Assembly: GCA_020636475.1 (NCBI GenBank)
Contig: JACJXU010000006.1
Location: 1 to 64,000 of the forward strand
DNA from: Chitinophagales bacterium
Lineage (GTDB): Bacteria > Bacteroidota > Bacteroidia > Chitinophagales > UBA2359
Length of the DNA: 64,000 nt
Direction: 5' to 3'
The position numbers and the translations under genes were made by a program. The notes under the pieces are model-generated. The model had not been told where the DNA came from, ran no database searches, and saw nothing but the letters and a program-made list of their open reading frames with translations. This document shows positions 1 through 9,800 of this stretch, one piece after another (the first letter of the stretch is position 1; each line of letters begins with the position of its first letter).

Positions 1-204
1 TTGATGTTGCGCAAAAACCACGACTACGGCGAGGCTTGGCGCGATATGCGCGTGTCGTCTATTACCGATATTATCCTGACAAAACTGTTGCGAATTAAAC
101 AAATTGAAAACAATAAGGGCAAAACACTTGTTTCGGAAGGAGTTGATGCCAATTATAAGGACATTATCAATTACGCTATATTTTCTCTAATTTTACTTAA
201 TTAA
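1..204 (+). CDS. DUF1599 domain protein, C-terminal fragment
   Basis: This is the last 67 codons of a gene that begins before the window. The sequence has the conserved HDYGEAWRDMR stretch, followed by a segment ending in GVDANYKDIINYA, which is the C-terminal half of the DUF1599 (nucleotide-modification-associated domain 1) family. Full-length members in Bacteroidota are around 180 residues. The biochemical function is not established. In Bacteroidota it is commonly found next to a BT_3928-type DoxX protein, as here, where that gene starts 10 bp after the stop. The frame is open to base 1, so no start codon should be inferred from the in-frame ATG near the edge. Confidence 0.8.
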   Translation: MMLRKNHDYGEAWRDMRVSSITDIILTKLLRIKQIENNKGKTLVSEGVDANYKDIINYAIFSLILLN

Positions 205-214
205 TCATTTTATA

Positions 215-1513
215 ATGAAGCAATTTATGCACTTGATGCGCTATCTGGTAGGCGTATTTTTTATATTCTCGGGAACAGTAAAAGCGATAGACCCCATTGG
301 TACGGGAATTAAAATGGAAGAATATTTTACCGTATTTTCCGAATATTTACCTTCTTTAGAAGGCTTGTTTCATTTGTTTAGTGAAGGTGCCGTCTTGATT
401 TCTATTATAATGATTATTTTGGAGATGATTATAGGAATTTCGCTGCTTTTGGGTACTTTTCCTACTACAACACTCATTCTGTACATCATTATCATTGTCT
501 TTTTTACTTTTCTCACAGGTTTTACGGTTGTTACCAACAAAGTAACGGATTGCGGCTGTTTTGGCGATTTTATGAAGCTAAAACCCATTCAAACTTTCTC
601 GAAAGATTTGCTGCTGACGGCACTCATTGCTTTGATATGGGCGTACCGCAAACGCTTTAAAGACTTTGTACAAAACGAGCATATTGTGTTTTTGGTGCTG
701 GCAAACCTTGTGTTTATTGCCTTGGCATTTTACACTTCCTACGGAATGACCGGAAAATTGGTGATAATAGGTATTGGCTTACTTTCGAGCTTGTTTTATG
801 CGTGGGTGCATCGCTATCACATGAATTTTAATGTACGCTATGGCATATTGGCATTGTTTTCCATTTTTAGCATATATTTTACGATGCGCAATTATTACGA
901 TTTGCCTATTATTGATTTCAGAGCGTACAAAGCAGGTACCGATTTGCGCAAATGTACTTCCAACGAAGGCTTAGACCCCGGCGAAATTATTATAAAATTC
1001 AAAATGAAAAACCCTCAGTCGGGCGAGACGCGTATAGTAGAAACAGCCCAATATGTTGAATTGAAAAGTGCCGGATGGGAATTTGTAGAACAAGAGCGCA
1101 ACGTAATCCGCGAGCCGCAACTGCCGCCTTGTAAAGACTTTTTGGTATATAATGAAAATGGCGAAGAAGTGCAGGAAGATTTGCTCTACGATGAAGGCAC
1201 GCAACTTTGGATAAATGCCTATGATATCAGCAAATCGTCGAAAGACGGTTTTGCAAAAGTAAATGCTTTGGTAAAAGCGGCAAAAGCCAAAGGAATAAAT
1301 GTGATAGGACTTACCAGCTCTTCAATTGAAAATGCCAATAAATTAGCCCAAGGCGACTATGTATTTTACAACTTAGACGCAGTGCCCATCAAAACCATGA
1401 ATCGCGCCAATCCGGGCGTTACATTGATAAAAAATGGGGTGGTATTACACAAATGGCATTACAATCATTTACCGGATTATAGCGAAATGCAACAAACTTA
1501 TCAATTACCCTAA
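215..1513 (+). CDS. BT_3928 family membrane protein (DoxX/MauE-like plus thioredoxin-like domain)
   Basis: A 432-residue inner-membrane protein. Residues 1 to about 225 hold several hydrophobic segments with the MauE/DoxX-like pattern, including a DCGCFGD motif around residue 110 typical of this family. The C-terminal 150 residues are soluble and look like a thioredoxin-like fold without a clear CxxC (segment near LWINAYDIS, then VIGLTSSS and PGVTLIKNGVV). The family suggests a role in redox or thiol chemistry at the envelope, but no reaction is known. It sits 10 bp after the DUF1599 gene and 36 bp before the next gene, so it belongs to a rightward operon. The ATG at 215 is the first in-frame start and gives a normal membrane N-terminus. 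Confidence 0.8.
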   Translation: MKQFMHLMRYLVGVFFIFSGTVKAIDPIGTGIKMEEYFTVFSEYLPSLEGLFHLFSEGAVLISIIMIILEMIIGISLLLGTFPTTTLILYIIIIVFFTFLTGFTVVTNKVTDCGCFGDFMKLKPIQTFSKDLLLTALIALIWAYRKRFKDFVQNEHIVFLVLANLVFIALAFYTSYGMTGKLVIIGIGLLSSLFYAWVHRYHMNFNVRYGILALFSIFSIYFTMRNYYDLPIIDFRAYKAGTDLRKCTSNEGLDPGEIIIKFKMKNPQSGETRIVETAQYVELKSAGWEFVEQERNVIREPQLPPCKDFLVYNENGEEVQEDLLYDEGTQLWINAYDISKSSKDGFAKVNALVKAAKAKGINVIGLTSSSIENANKLAQGDYVFYNLDAVPIKTMNRANPGVTLIKNGVVLHKWHYNHLPDYSEMQQTYQLP

Positions 1514-1549
1514 GCAAAAGTTTAAACAGAATATAGAATTTTTAATGCC

Positions 1550-2752
1550 ATGATTCCTTCTTATCGCAAAGCCTATAACGAAGCATTTTCCGATGCAAAA
1601 TATCGTCAGTTTATCGCTTATTTAGATGCGGCACACAAGTCGCCCGTTAAGTTTCGTGTTTCCGAAACACCCGTTTTTTTGCCCGATGATTTTGTGCAAA
1701 AATTGCTACAAGCCGGAGAAGAAATCATTGATACTTTGGTGCAGCCCGATTTTGCGCAAAAAATGGACGGAGCTATTCCGCCAAATTTGCGCGTACCCAA
1801 CGAAGACAAACACACTACTTTTCTGGCATTCGACTACGCCATTTGTGAAGATGAAAACGGAGCCTTAACGCCCAAACTCATTGAGTTGCAAGGGTTTCCA
1901 TCTTTGTATTATTATCAGGTACTTTTGGCAAATGCCTACCGAAAATTTCAGAAAATTCCCGACAACACCACTTACTTGTTTAGTAATCTTTCGGAAGAAA
2001 ATTATTTGCAGCAGCTAAACGACATTTTGCTCAATGGCTATGCTGCCGAAAATGTGATATTGCTGGAAATAGAGCCTCACAAACAAAATACTGCCATCGA
2101 TTTTTATGTAACCGAGCATTACGCGGGCATTAGGGCAGTTTGTATTTCGGAGATAATACGCGAAGGCAAAAAACTATATTACATGCGCAAAGGCAAGAAA
2201 ATTCGCATCAGACGCATTTACAATCGCGTGATTTTTGACGAATTATTGCGCCGAGACGATTTGCCACGCCAATTTAATCTTACCGAACCCGTTGATATTG
2301 AATGGGCGGGACATCCGAACTGGTTTTTTAAAATAAGCAAATATACGATGCCGCATTTGCACAGCAGTTTTGTGCCGGAAAGCAAATATTTGAGTCAATT
2401 TGAAACCTTTCCCGAGAATTTGTCGGAATATGTATTAAAACCCTTGTTTTCGTTTTCGGGTCAAGGCGTAGTGTATAATGTAACACCCGAAGATATTGCC
2501 GCAGTTCCACTCAGCGAATATAGCAATTATATGTTGCAGAAAAAAATAGCCTACAAACCCGTTGTGGAAGCTCCCGATGGACTGATAAAAGTGGAAGTAC
2601 GGGTACTTTACTGGTGGAAAGAAGGCGCACTTCGTCCCGAACCCGTTGTCAATTTGGCGCGTCTTAGTCGCGGAGAAATGATAGGCGTGCGCTACAACAA
2701 AGACAAAACTTGGGTAGGCGGCTCCATCGGATTTTTAAATAAATCTGCCTAA
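1550..2752 (+). CDS. ATP-grasp-like protein (glutathionylspermidine synthase-like)
   Basis: A 400-residue cytoplasmic protein without a signal peptide. Residues around 115-125 (PKLIELQGFPSLYYYQ) and 296-308 (VLKPLFSFSGQGV) resemble the acidic substrate/metal segment and the ATP-binding lysine segment of circularly permuted ATP-grasp enzymes such as glutathionylspermidine synthase. A late EVRVLYWW segment may be another metal-binding strand. The substrate is unknown; peptide-bond or amide formation is an inference from the fold resemblance only. It starts 36 bp after the DoxX-like gene and ends 5 bp before the T9SS plug gene, so it is very likely co-transcribed with envelope genes. A fold prediction could overturn this call. 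Confidence 0.5.
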   Translation: MIPSYRKAYNEAFSDAKYRQFIAYLDAAHKSPVKFRVSETPVFLPDDFVQKLLQAGEEIIDTLVQPDFAQKMDGAIPPNLRVPNEDKHTTFLAFDYAICEDENGALTPKLIELQGFPSLYYYQVLLANAYRKFQKIPDNTTYLFSNLSEENYLQQLNDILLNGYAAENVILLEIEPHKQNTAIDFYVTEHYAGIRAVCISEIIREGKKLYYMRKGKKIRIRRIYNRVIFDELLRRDDLPRQFNLTEPVDIEWAGHPNWFFKISKYTMPHLHSSFVPESKYLSQFETFPENLSEYVLKPLFSFSGQGVVYNVTPEDIAAVPLSEYSNYMLQKKIAYKPVVEAPDGLIKVEVRVLYWWKEGALRPEPVVNLARLSRGEMIGVRYNKDKTWVGGSIGFLNKSA

Positions 2753-2757
2753 ATTTC

Positions 2758-3996
2758 ATGAAATATTGGCTGGTGTTGTGGGTTTTGTTTTGCAGCATTT
2801 TTATGCGTGCGCAGTTGCAATACGAGCAGGTTTTTGATGAAAACATACAAGCCGTTTCGCTAAAAGGCAGTACCGACATTCCTTTGGTAGCACTGGGGCA
2901 AACCAATACTTTACTACTCTCTTTCGATGATTTGGCGGGCGGTTTTAGCCAATACACTTATACTTTGGTGCAGTATCGCAGCGACTGGACTCCCGTTAGT
3001 CAGCAGGCTTTCGATTACTTGAGCGGATTTACCGAAGGAGATATTCGCCAATACAATTTTTCCTACAATACTTACCAAGACTACACGCACTACCAACTCT
3101 CATTTCCCGAAAATAATATGCAGCCCAGTCAGTCGGGAAACTACTGTATTTGGGTGTATAAAAATTTCGATAAAAACCAACCTATTTTGTGCAAGCGATT
3201 TGTAGTAGTCGAAAATATTTTTCCGATTCAGCCCAAAGGTTTTGTCGATAATTTTGGTGCGATAATAGACCAGCAGCAACGCATTGAATTTTTGGTAAAA
3301 TATCGCCCCGATATCATTTTTAATCCGCTGACAGATTTAACGGTTAGCATTTTTCAAAATGGACGATGGGACAATAGTATTAGCGAAGTGCAGCCGCGTA
3401 CTTATTTTGGCAACGAGTTGGAGTTTAGCATTGTGGATAGAAATATGTTCGACAACAATGCCGGATTTCGCTATTTCGATAGCAGAACATTGAGCGCGCC
3501 TGCGCGTGTGTATGAAATAAATGAGCAAACAGAACCGAAGCAAATTTGGTTGGACACCGATTATCCACAAGGAAAAGAAAATTACCCTTATCGCATGAAT
3601 TCGCTGAAAGGTGCGTTTTACGATGGTTGGGTGTTCAGCAATGACGCGCGCTTCGATACCGACTATTTTCAGGTGCATTTTTCCCTGCGTACCGATACTA
3701 CTTTCGCCGATGCAGGCGTTTATCTTTGGGGCGAATTTACCCAATGGAAAGCAGAACAAGAAAACGAATTGACTTACAACGAACGCAAAGGCACTTACGA
3801 AGCAACTTTGTACCTAAAACAAGGTCTGTATTCTTACCAGTATATGGTTTGCGATGAGGAAAACAACTGCTCCGCCCAAGTTTTTGAGGCGAGTCCGCGC
3901 AATGTTGCCAATAGTTATACCATTTTGCTGTACCATCGCGATTTTAATGCCGTAAACGATAGGGTAGTGGGCTATTTTATTGTTGAAGCCCTATAA
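2758..3996 (+). CDS. Type IX secretion system plug protein (DUF5103)
   Basis: A 412-residue exported protein with an N-terminal signal sequence (WLVLWVLFCSIFMRAQ). The body matches the DUF5103 family: the early QAVSLKGSTDIPLVALG and LSFDDL segments, the NFSYNTYQDYTHYQLSFP region near residue 100-118, and the GAFYDGWVFSNDARFDTDYFQ region. Members of this family were identified as the Plug that binds the SprA translocon of the T9SS, closing the channel in its resting state. Placement in this genome fits, since the window encodes many T9SS cargos. It follows the ATP-grasp-like gene after 5 bp and precedes the OstA-like gene by 18 bp, so the three form a tight operon. Confidence 0.85.
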   Translation: MKYWLVLWVLFCSIFMRAQLQYEQVFDENIQAVSLKGSTDIPLVALGQTNTLLLSFDDLAGGFSQYTYTLVQYRSDWTPVSQQAFDYLSGFTEGDIRQYNFSYNTYQDYTHYQLSFPENNMQPSQSGNYCIWVYKNFDKNQPILCKRFVVVENIFPIQPKGFVDNFGAIIDQQQRIEFLVKYRPDIIFNPLTDLTVSIFQNGRWDNSISEVQPRTYFGNELEFSIVDRNMFDNNAGFRYFDSRTLSAPARVYEINEQTEPKQIWLDTDYPQGKENYPYRMNSLKGAFYDGWVFSNDARFDTDYFQVHFSLRTDTTFADAGVYLWGEFTQWKAEQENELTYNERKGTYEATLYLKQGLYSYQYMVCDEENNCSAQVFEASPRNVANSYTILLYHRDFNAVNDRVVGYFIVEAL

Positions 3997-4014
3997 AAGA
4001 AATAAAAACCGATT

Positions 4015-5730
4015 ATGTTTTTGAAGAAATATCTTGTAGAAATAATTTTTTTGTTTGCGTTGCTGTTTTGGGGACAAAAAAGTATGGCACAAGATACTAT
4101 TTTGGAAGAAGGGACGCAGGTAATTATTGAAAATACCGAATCGTTGGAGTATATCGAAAAAAGCGGAAAATCGCTGCGAAAACTTATTGGCAATGTTATT
4201 TTGCGCCAGTCAGATGTGAAATTTACTTGCGATACTGCCCTTTTAGACGAAACCCAAAACAACTTTGAAGCCTTTGGCAAAGTGCATATTGTACAAGCCG
4301 ATTCCATAAATATTTACGCCAAGCAACTAAAATACACCCACGCCAAGGGCAAAGCGGATTTGTACGGCGATGTGCGCCTGACAGATATGGTGACAAACAT
4401 TACATCTGATACTTTAGAATATTGGCTGCCGCAGCGCAAGGCTATTTTGTACAAAGGCGTGAAAATAACCGACACCCAAACCCAAATAACTGCTGACACC
4501 CTCAAATATTTTACCCGCGAAAAAAATGCCTTTTTGTACGGAAATGCCTTCCTCAAATCGCCCGATTATACGCTAAAAGCTCCTTACATGCAATACAACT
4601 ACCTCAATGGCGCGGGCAGTTTTGACAAAGGCGGCGAGTTGCTGCAAGGCGATACCAAACTCAGCAGCATTAAGGGAAATTACCAACCTGACGATGGTTT
4701 GATGTATTTTGAAAAGGAGGTGGTGGTGAATAATCCCGACTACGATTTGTTTACGCATCAACTAAAATACAATACGCAAACGGGCAGGGCAGATTTTTCG
4801 GGCGAAACACAAATTGTGAATGATAGTACGACCGTTTTTTGTCAGAAGGGCTGGTATTTAAGTGAAGAAAAAACCTATTCGGTATGGCAAAATGCCAAAA
4901 TTGTGCAGCAAAACCAACAAATAATTGCCGATAGTCTCTTTTTTGAAAATGAGAAACAAATCGGAAAAGCATTTGGCAATGTGTATTATGCCGACACCAC
5001 GCAACAAATGACACTGCGCTGCGCGTATTTGCAACTGCTCAATGACGGAAAGGATATTTTGGCAACCGAGCAGGTATTATTGCAAAAAGAAACTGCCCCG
5101 CAAGACACGCTACATTTAGTTGCCGATACACTCGTTACTGCCACATTGGATAGTGCCGATATGCGCGAAATAAAAGCATTTCACCATGTGAAAATATACA
5201 AGCAAGATATGCAAGCCATTTGCGATTCGCTTATTTACAACGAAGCGGAGGAAGAGTTTAAGTTTTTGAAAAAGCCTATTGTTTGGTTGGATAGCACACA
5301 GTTGGAAGCCGATACCATTTTGCTGAAAGTATTGGACAATAGTCCGCATCATTTCAATTTGATAAAGCGCGCTACGGTGATGAGCAAAAGTGGCGGAAAT
5401 ATGTACGACCAACTGAAAGGATTTTACATAGACGGTTTTTTTGAAGCCGACAGCCTAAAGCGTATTGAAGTGAAAGGGCAGGCAGAAAGTGTATTTTTTG
5501 CCAAAGACGACCAAAATGCTTACTTAGGCGTAAATCAGGCGCAGGCACAATCTATGAAAATACTGCTGCAAAACAACAAGGTGGACAAAGTCTATTTTTA
5601 CGAAGAACCCAAAGCAGGTTTTTTCCCTATTAGTCAAATAAACCCGAGTGAGTTTTTATTGCCCGGCTTTAACTGGAAAGAAAGTTTGCGCCCTACTTCT
5701 TTGGCGGGCATTTTGAGGGGAGAGGAGTGA
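4015..5730 (+). CDS. OstA-like (LptA/LptD N-terminal-like) LPS transport protein
   Basis: A 571-residue exported protein; signal peptide at residues 1-25 (LFALLFWGQKSMAQ). The mature part consists of many repeated strands of the OstA/LptA type, with recurring patterns such as GNVILRQSDVKFTCDTAL, AFGKVHIVQ, LYGDVRLTD and ADTLKYFTREKNAFLYGNA, each about 20-30 residues, as in the periplasmic LPS bridge (beta-jellyroll stack). Family knowledge places it in transport of lipopolysaccharide to the outer membrane. It is much longer than enterobacterial LptA, as usual in Bacteroidota OstA-like proteins. Last gene of the envelope operon; the next gene starts 39 bp later and encodes an unrelated exported protein. 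Confidence 0.8.
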   Translation: MFLKKYLVEIIFLFALLFWGQKSMAQDTILEEGTQVIIENTESLEYIEKSGKSLRKLIGNVILRQSDVKFTCDTALLDETQNNFEAFGKVHIVQADSINIYAKQLKYTHAKGKADLYGDVRLTDMVTNITSDTLEYWLPQRKAILYKGVKITDTQTQITADTLKYFTREKNAFLYGNAFLKSPDYTLKAPYMQYNYLNGAGSFDKGGELLQGDTKLSSIKGNYQPDDGLMYFEKEVVVNNPDYDLFTHQLKYNTQTGRADFSGETQIVNDSTTVFCQKGWYLSEEKTYSVWQNAKIVQQNQQIIADSLFFENEKQIGKAFGNVYYADTTQQMTLRCAYLQLLNDGKDILATEQVLLQKETAPQDTLHLVADTLVTATLDSADMREIKAFHHVKIYKQDMQAICDSLIYNEAEEEFKFLKKPIVWLDSTQLEADTILLKVLDNSPHHFNLIKRATVMSKSGGNMYDQLKGFYIDGFFEADSLKRIEVKGQAESVFFAKDDQNAYLGVNQAQAQSMKILLQNNKVDKVYFYEEPKAGFFPISQINPSEFLLPGFNWKESLRPTSLAGILRGEE

Positions 5731-5769
5731 TTTTTTATATTTGGAATAAAGCCTATTGTTTAGTCTAAT

Positions 5770-6867
5770 ATGAAATCTATACCTAATTTTTTGTTTTTGT
5801 TGCTCTTCACATTGAGTTTATGTAACTCTTTAGTGTATAGTCAAACTACCCAATGTGATACCAGCCATATCAATCAGCTTATTGATACCTACTTTGCTTA
5901 TGTTGATGGCAAGTTGCCTTATACCGACCCAGCCAAGGAAACCAACTGGGAGCAGATACTTACAACTGATAGAGATTGTTTTTATGCCGTACTCCAAAAA
6001 AGACCAGAGCGTACCAAAAGTCGTATCCCTCTTAAACTTCTCAGGGAAACTGAAAGGACTGATAATATAGAACTTATTCGAAAAGATGTAGAATTTTTGA
6101 CCGATTTGGGATTAGTCTATTTTATTTATGAAAATAGATTTCTGCAAACCAAGCATTTTACCGACAAAGCCAAAGCAAATATCTATCGGCTTATAATTGA
6201 AAAACCTGTTTATCCGGGTTTCGATGGGCAAAAAGCCTATATTATTGGCAAAGCACAAGTTACCCAAGCTATTCCTTGGCTACTGGAAGAGGTGAAAAAA
6301 GTCGAAGATGCCGATTATTATTTCAGAACCGTAACATACCCCAATGCCGATTATTGGGATAAAGTAGAATACGACTTAGATGCCAGTATAAGAAGAAATA
6401 TATGGAACATAGTAGCCATGTGGGAAAAACTTGCCTTAGCCAAAATGGGCAACGAAGCTGCCAACAAGGAATGGACAGACTCCTTGCGCAACTGCCAGAA
6501 ACCACCCGTAAAAATGGAAGAGTACGGCAATATTTGGGTGAATAAATCGGAATTGAATTATGAGTACGTCTTAGAAGTAGGCACACCCGAAAGTCTGCAA
6601 ATTATTGAAGATATTATTTTTAATGATACCATAATGAGTGTTATTCATGACCGAGGATTATGGTTCAGCGATTACCTTAATCAATATGTCTCATCCCCTA
6701 AACCACCCAAAATTCAAAAAACTGCCATAGGTGCTATGTACTTTTTAGCCAATCATTTAAAGGGTTTTCCCAATATACGACAAGATAGATCACAAACTGA
6801 TGAAGAAAAATTAGCTTTTATGCGTAACTGGCTTAAAAATCACCCTAACTATGAAATATTATATTAA
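5770..6867 (+). CDS. Uncharacterised exported protein
   Basis: Not recognised. A 365-residue protein with a clear signal peptide (FLFLLLFTLSLCNSLVYSQ, about residue 25 cleavage). The mature part is mixed and mostly helical by eye, with segments such as AKANIYRLIIEKPVYPGFDGQKA and AIPWLLEEVKKVEDADYY that could be HEAT-like helical pairs, but no named domain can be asserted. Its 3' end overlaps the start of the next gene by 17 bp, which strongly suggests translational coupling with the T9SS cargo genes downstream; a chaperone or partner role for those cargos is only an inference. No T9SS sorting domain is present at its C-terminus. Confidence 0.7.
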   Translation: MKSIPNFLFLLLFTLSLCNSLVYSQTTQCDTSHINQLIDTYFAYVDGKLPYTDPAKETNWEQILTTDRDCFYAVLQKRPERTKSRIPLKLLRETERTDNIELIRKDVEFLTDLGLVYFIYENRFLQTKHFTDKAKANIYRLIIEKPVYPGFDGQKAYIIGKAQVTQAIPWLLEEVKKVEDADYYFRTVTYPNADYWDKVEYDLDASIRRNIWNIVAMWEKLALAKMGNEAANKEWTDSLRNCQKPPVKMEEYGNIWVNKSELNYEYVLEVGTPESLQIIEDIIFNDTIMSVIHDRGLWFSDYLNQYVSSPKPPKIQKTAIGAMYFLANHLKGFPNIRQDRSQTDEEKLAFMRNWLKNHPNYEILY

Positions 6868-9800
6868 TTTTTTGAAGCACCTACTGTATGTAGGTTGTTT
6901 TTTAATATATCTCCCCCTCACCGCCCAAATAGACGTACAGCTACATCACCCTTGCGGCGGGCAGGAAAATGGTAGTCTTGACCTTAGCCTGGAATACGCA
7001 GGTATGCAAGATTTTTTTACCTTTCAGTGGTACGAGGCTGCCACCACTACTTATACGCATCCGGGCAGTGGCGAAGTAAGTATTACCGTAACCAATCCTT
7101 TTGCTACTGCCCTCACTACTGCCGAACAATATGCTGATTATAAATTCACGCTGGATAATTTGGACGCAGGCACTTATACGCTCGCTGCCTATTCGCCGGA
7201 AGGCTGCCGTGCCTTGTATTACTACACCCTCGAAAACAAGCCCGCTCCACAAGTAAGTCCCACTTGTATTACGCCTGCCCCTACCGAACTATCCATGGAT
7301 ATTACTCCTATTTTGGATAATACCGAGCCTATAAAAGTAGTGTGGTATTTTATAAAAAGTGGGCAGGAAGTATATGTCGGAGACGGCAATCCGGTGCAGG
7401 CGGAAAAGCCCGGTACCTATGTTGCGTATATTACACAAGGTGACTGTACTATTGCTTACAATGTACAAGTTCCCGATTGCTTTGTAAGCGAACCCAAATG
7501 GCAAATAGATATTGTACAACCTGCCATTACCAATTTCGACCCGCCCGAAGTGAGTACAGGCAGTATTACTGTTTCCTCTTTAGCCAATCTGTGCTATTTA
7601 AGCGAAGAAAACATACACATCGAAATATTGGGCGAAGATTGTGTTCTTTCCACCGAAAATGCGCCAGCCGGCAATATCGCCTTGATAGAAGTACCCATTG
7701 ATAAAGAACAGTTGGCGGCTTTGGGCTTATTGGATAATGACCCCAATAACGATAAAAAATATGAATTTGAGTGTTGCTATGAAATAAAAACAGACTACCT
7801 CTGTAACAAACCTACCAAAAAATGTTTTGATATTTACTTTTGCCCCGGAATTGATATTGACCTAAGTACAAACTTTAAAGGTGATTGTACGCAAGGATAT
7901 GGCGAAATACATTTGAATTATCAAACAAGTTTATCGGGCACACCACAAATTACATGGGCTTCTTCTACGGGCAACGATTTCAAAATTATTGACGACTATA
8001 ATATAGAAATTACCACTGCCGGAGTTTATGAGGTAACGGTAGATTTTGGCAAAGGGTGTAGCAATACGGAAACCATTGTAATTGATGCGACAGTGCCCAC
8101 CAATTTGGGTTATAGCAAACTCATTTATCCTGATTGTACCGATGGTGAAAATGTGGGCGCAATAGTGTTCGATAATATTTCTCCTCCTTTGGAAGATGGT
8201 ACTACGCTTGTAATGGTGAATGAAGATTTACTGCCTATTGGCAACGGAAATATCCAAGATGGAGCAATAATTTTTGACCATTTAGATGCGGGTACTTACA
8301 ACTTTTTGGTGGAGTTTACCCAACAAACTGGCAGCGGACCCATTGCCGGAGAATCTGCCGCTTGTCAGGAACTTTTACAGTTTACCGTTCCTGCTATGAG
8401 TTCCCTGCACGACATTTTTACTTTTGATGCTAATATTACCCACACTTGTCCGTTAGAAAATACCGGAGCTATTCAGACACTTGTCTCCCCTACCAACGAA
8501 GGCGATATGGATTGGTTAGATGTCTTTTATTTCCATTGGACCAATGCCGAAACTGGAGCTTTAATTTCGAACAACTTGAATGCAAACCATTTACCTAAAG
8601 GAAAATATACCCTTATTGCCCAAAGCAATATTAATTACGGCTGCCAGTTTGAAGATAAGGACTTGCTAACGGTTGAAATTGTAAACATCAGTACGATTCC
8701 AGAAGTGAATTTTAGTACCCAATATAATTGTACTGGCGGTTATACGCTTACCCCACAAATTACTGGCGGTAATCCTGATTTTGATTATGAATGGATTTTT
8801 AATGGGCAAGTGATTAGCACAAGTCAAACAATACAAGCTAATTACACAGGTACCATTACTTTGCACCTTGTTGATGATAATAATTGTAACTTTTATTTTG
8901 AAAAAGCCGTAAAATCTTATGATGCCTTGAAACTGAGCGGACTTATAGACAAAAGTTGTCCGTATATGAGTACCGGCAATATTAGCTTAACCGTAAGTGA
9001 TGGCGAGCCACCTTACCAAGTGCAGTGGAGTACGGGTGCCAATTTTACGCTGTATAATAATCCTTCTACCAGTGTCTTGAGTGACCTGAGTCCGGGAACG
9101 TATTCGGTAAGTGTTACGGATAACAAGAACTGTACGAAAACAGCTACTTTTACTGTAACGGAATTGGCACTTAATGCACTTATTTCAAGCCAAAATGGCT
9201 GTAAAGAAGACTTTATTTGTCCAGATAATAATCAAGAAATTCCGCAACTAACTATAAATCATGGCACACCAATACCAGACTTTGATGATCCTTGCTACAG
9301 CCCGTATTATTGTATAAAGTGCGCTGATGGTTTTGAAGTTAACGGTTCTTGTCGTAATGCTGACGATACTGACTACAAGGATATAACAGATGACGGTATT
9401 ATTAAAAAAGTTACTCATACTATTCTATACGACCCATATTTACCCGGCACGCATACTTATGACTTTGAATGTTCATTGGATTGCGAACCAGTTGGTAATT
9501 TGGTAAATCAGGAGGTTGTAGTTAAGTGTACGGAATATACCAATGAAACAATTTTGAAAATACCTTGTAATACTACGAGTTGTTATTATCAAGAAGATGA
9601 AAAATTTGATTATTACGACGAAGAGAATGATGAGATGGTAGATGTTTGTACCGTTATTTCAATTTCATATTGTTCTGTATATGACACTAACGATTGGGAA
9701 AAATATAATCTTGATCAAAATAGTAATAACCCCGTTTATATTGGCTATGTATCATATGGTGATTGTGGCGGAACTTATGACTATGGAGACGCTGATCCTT

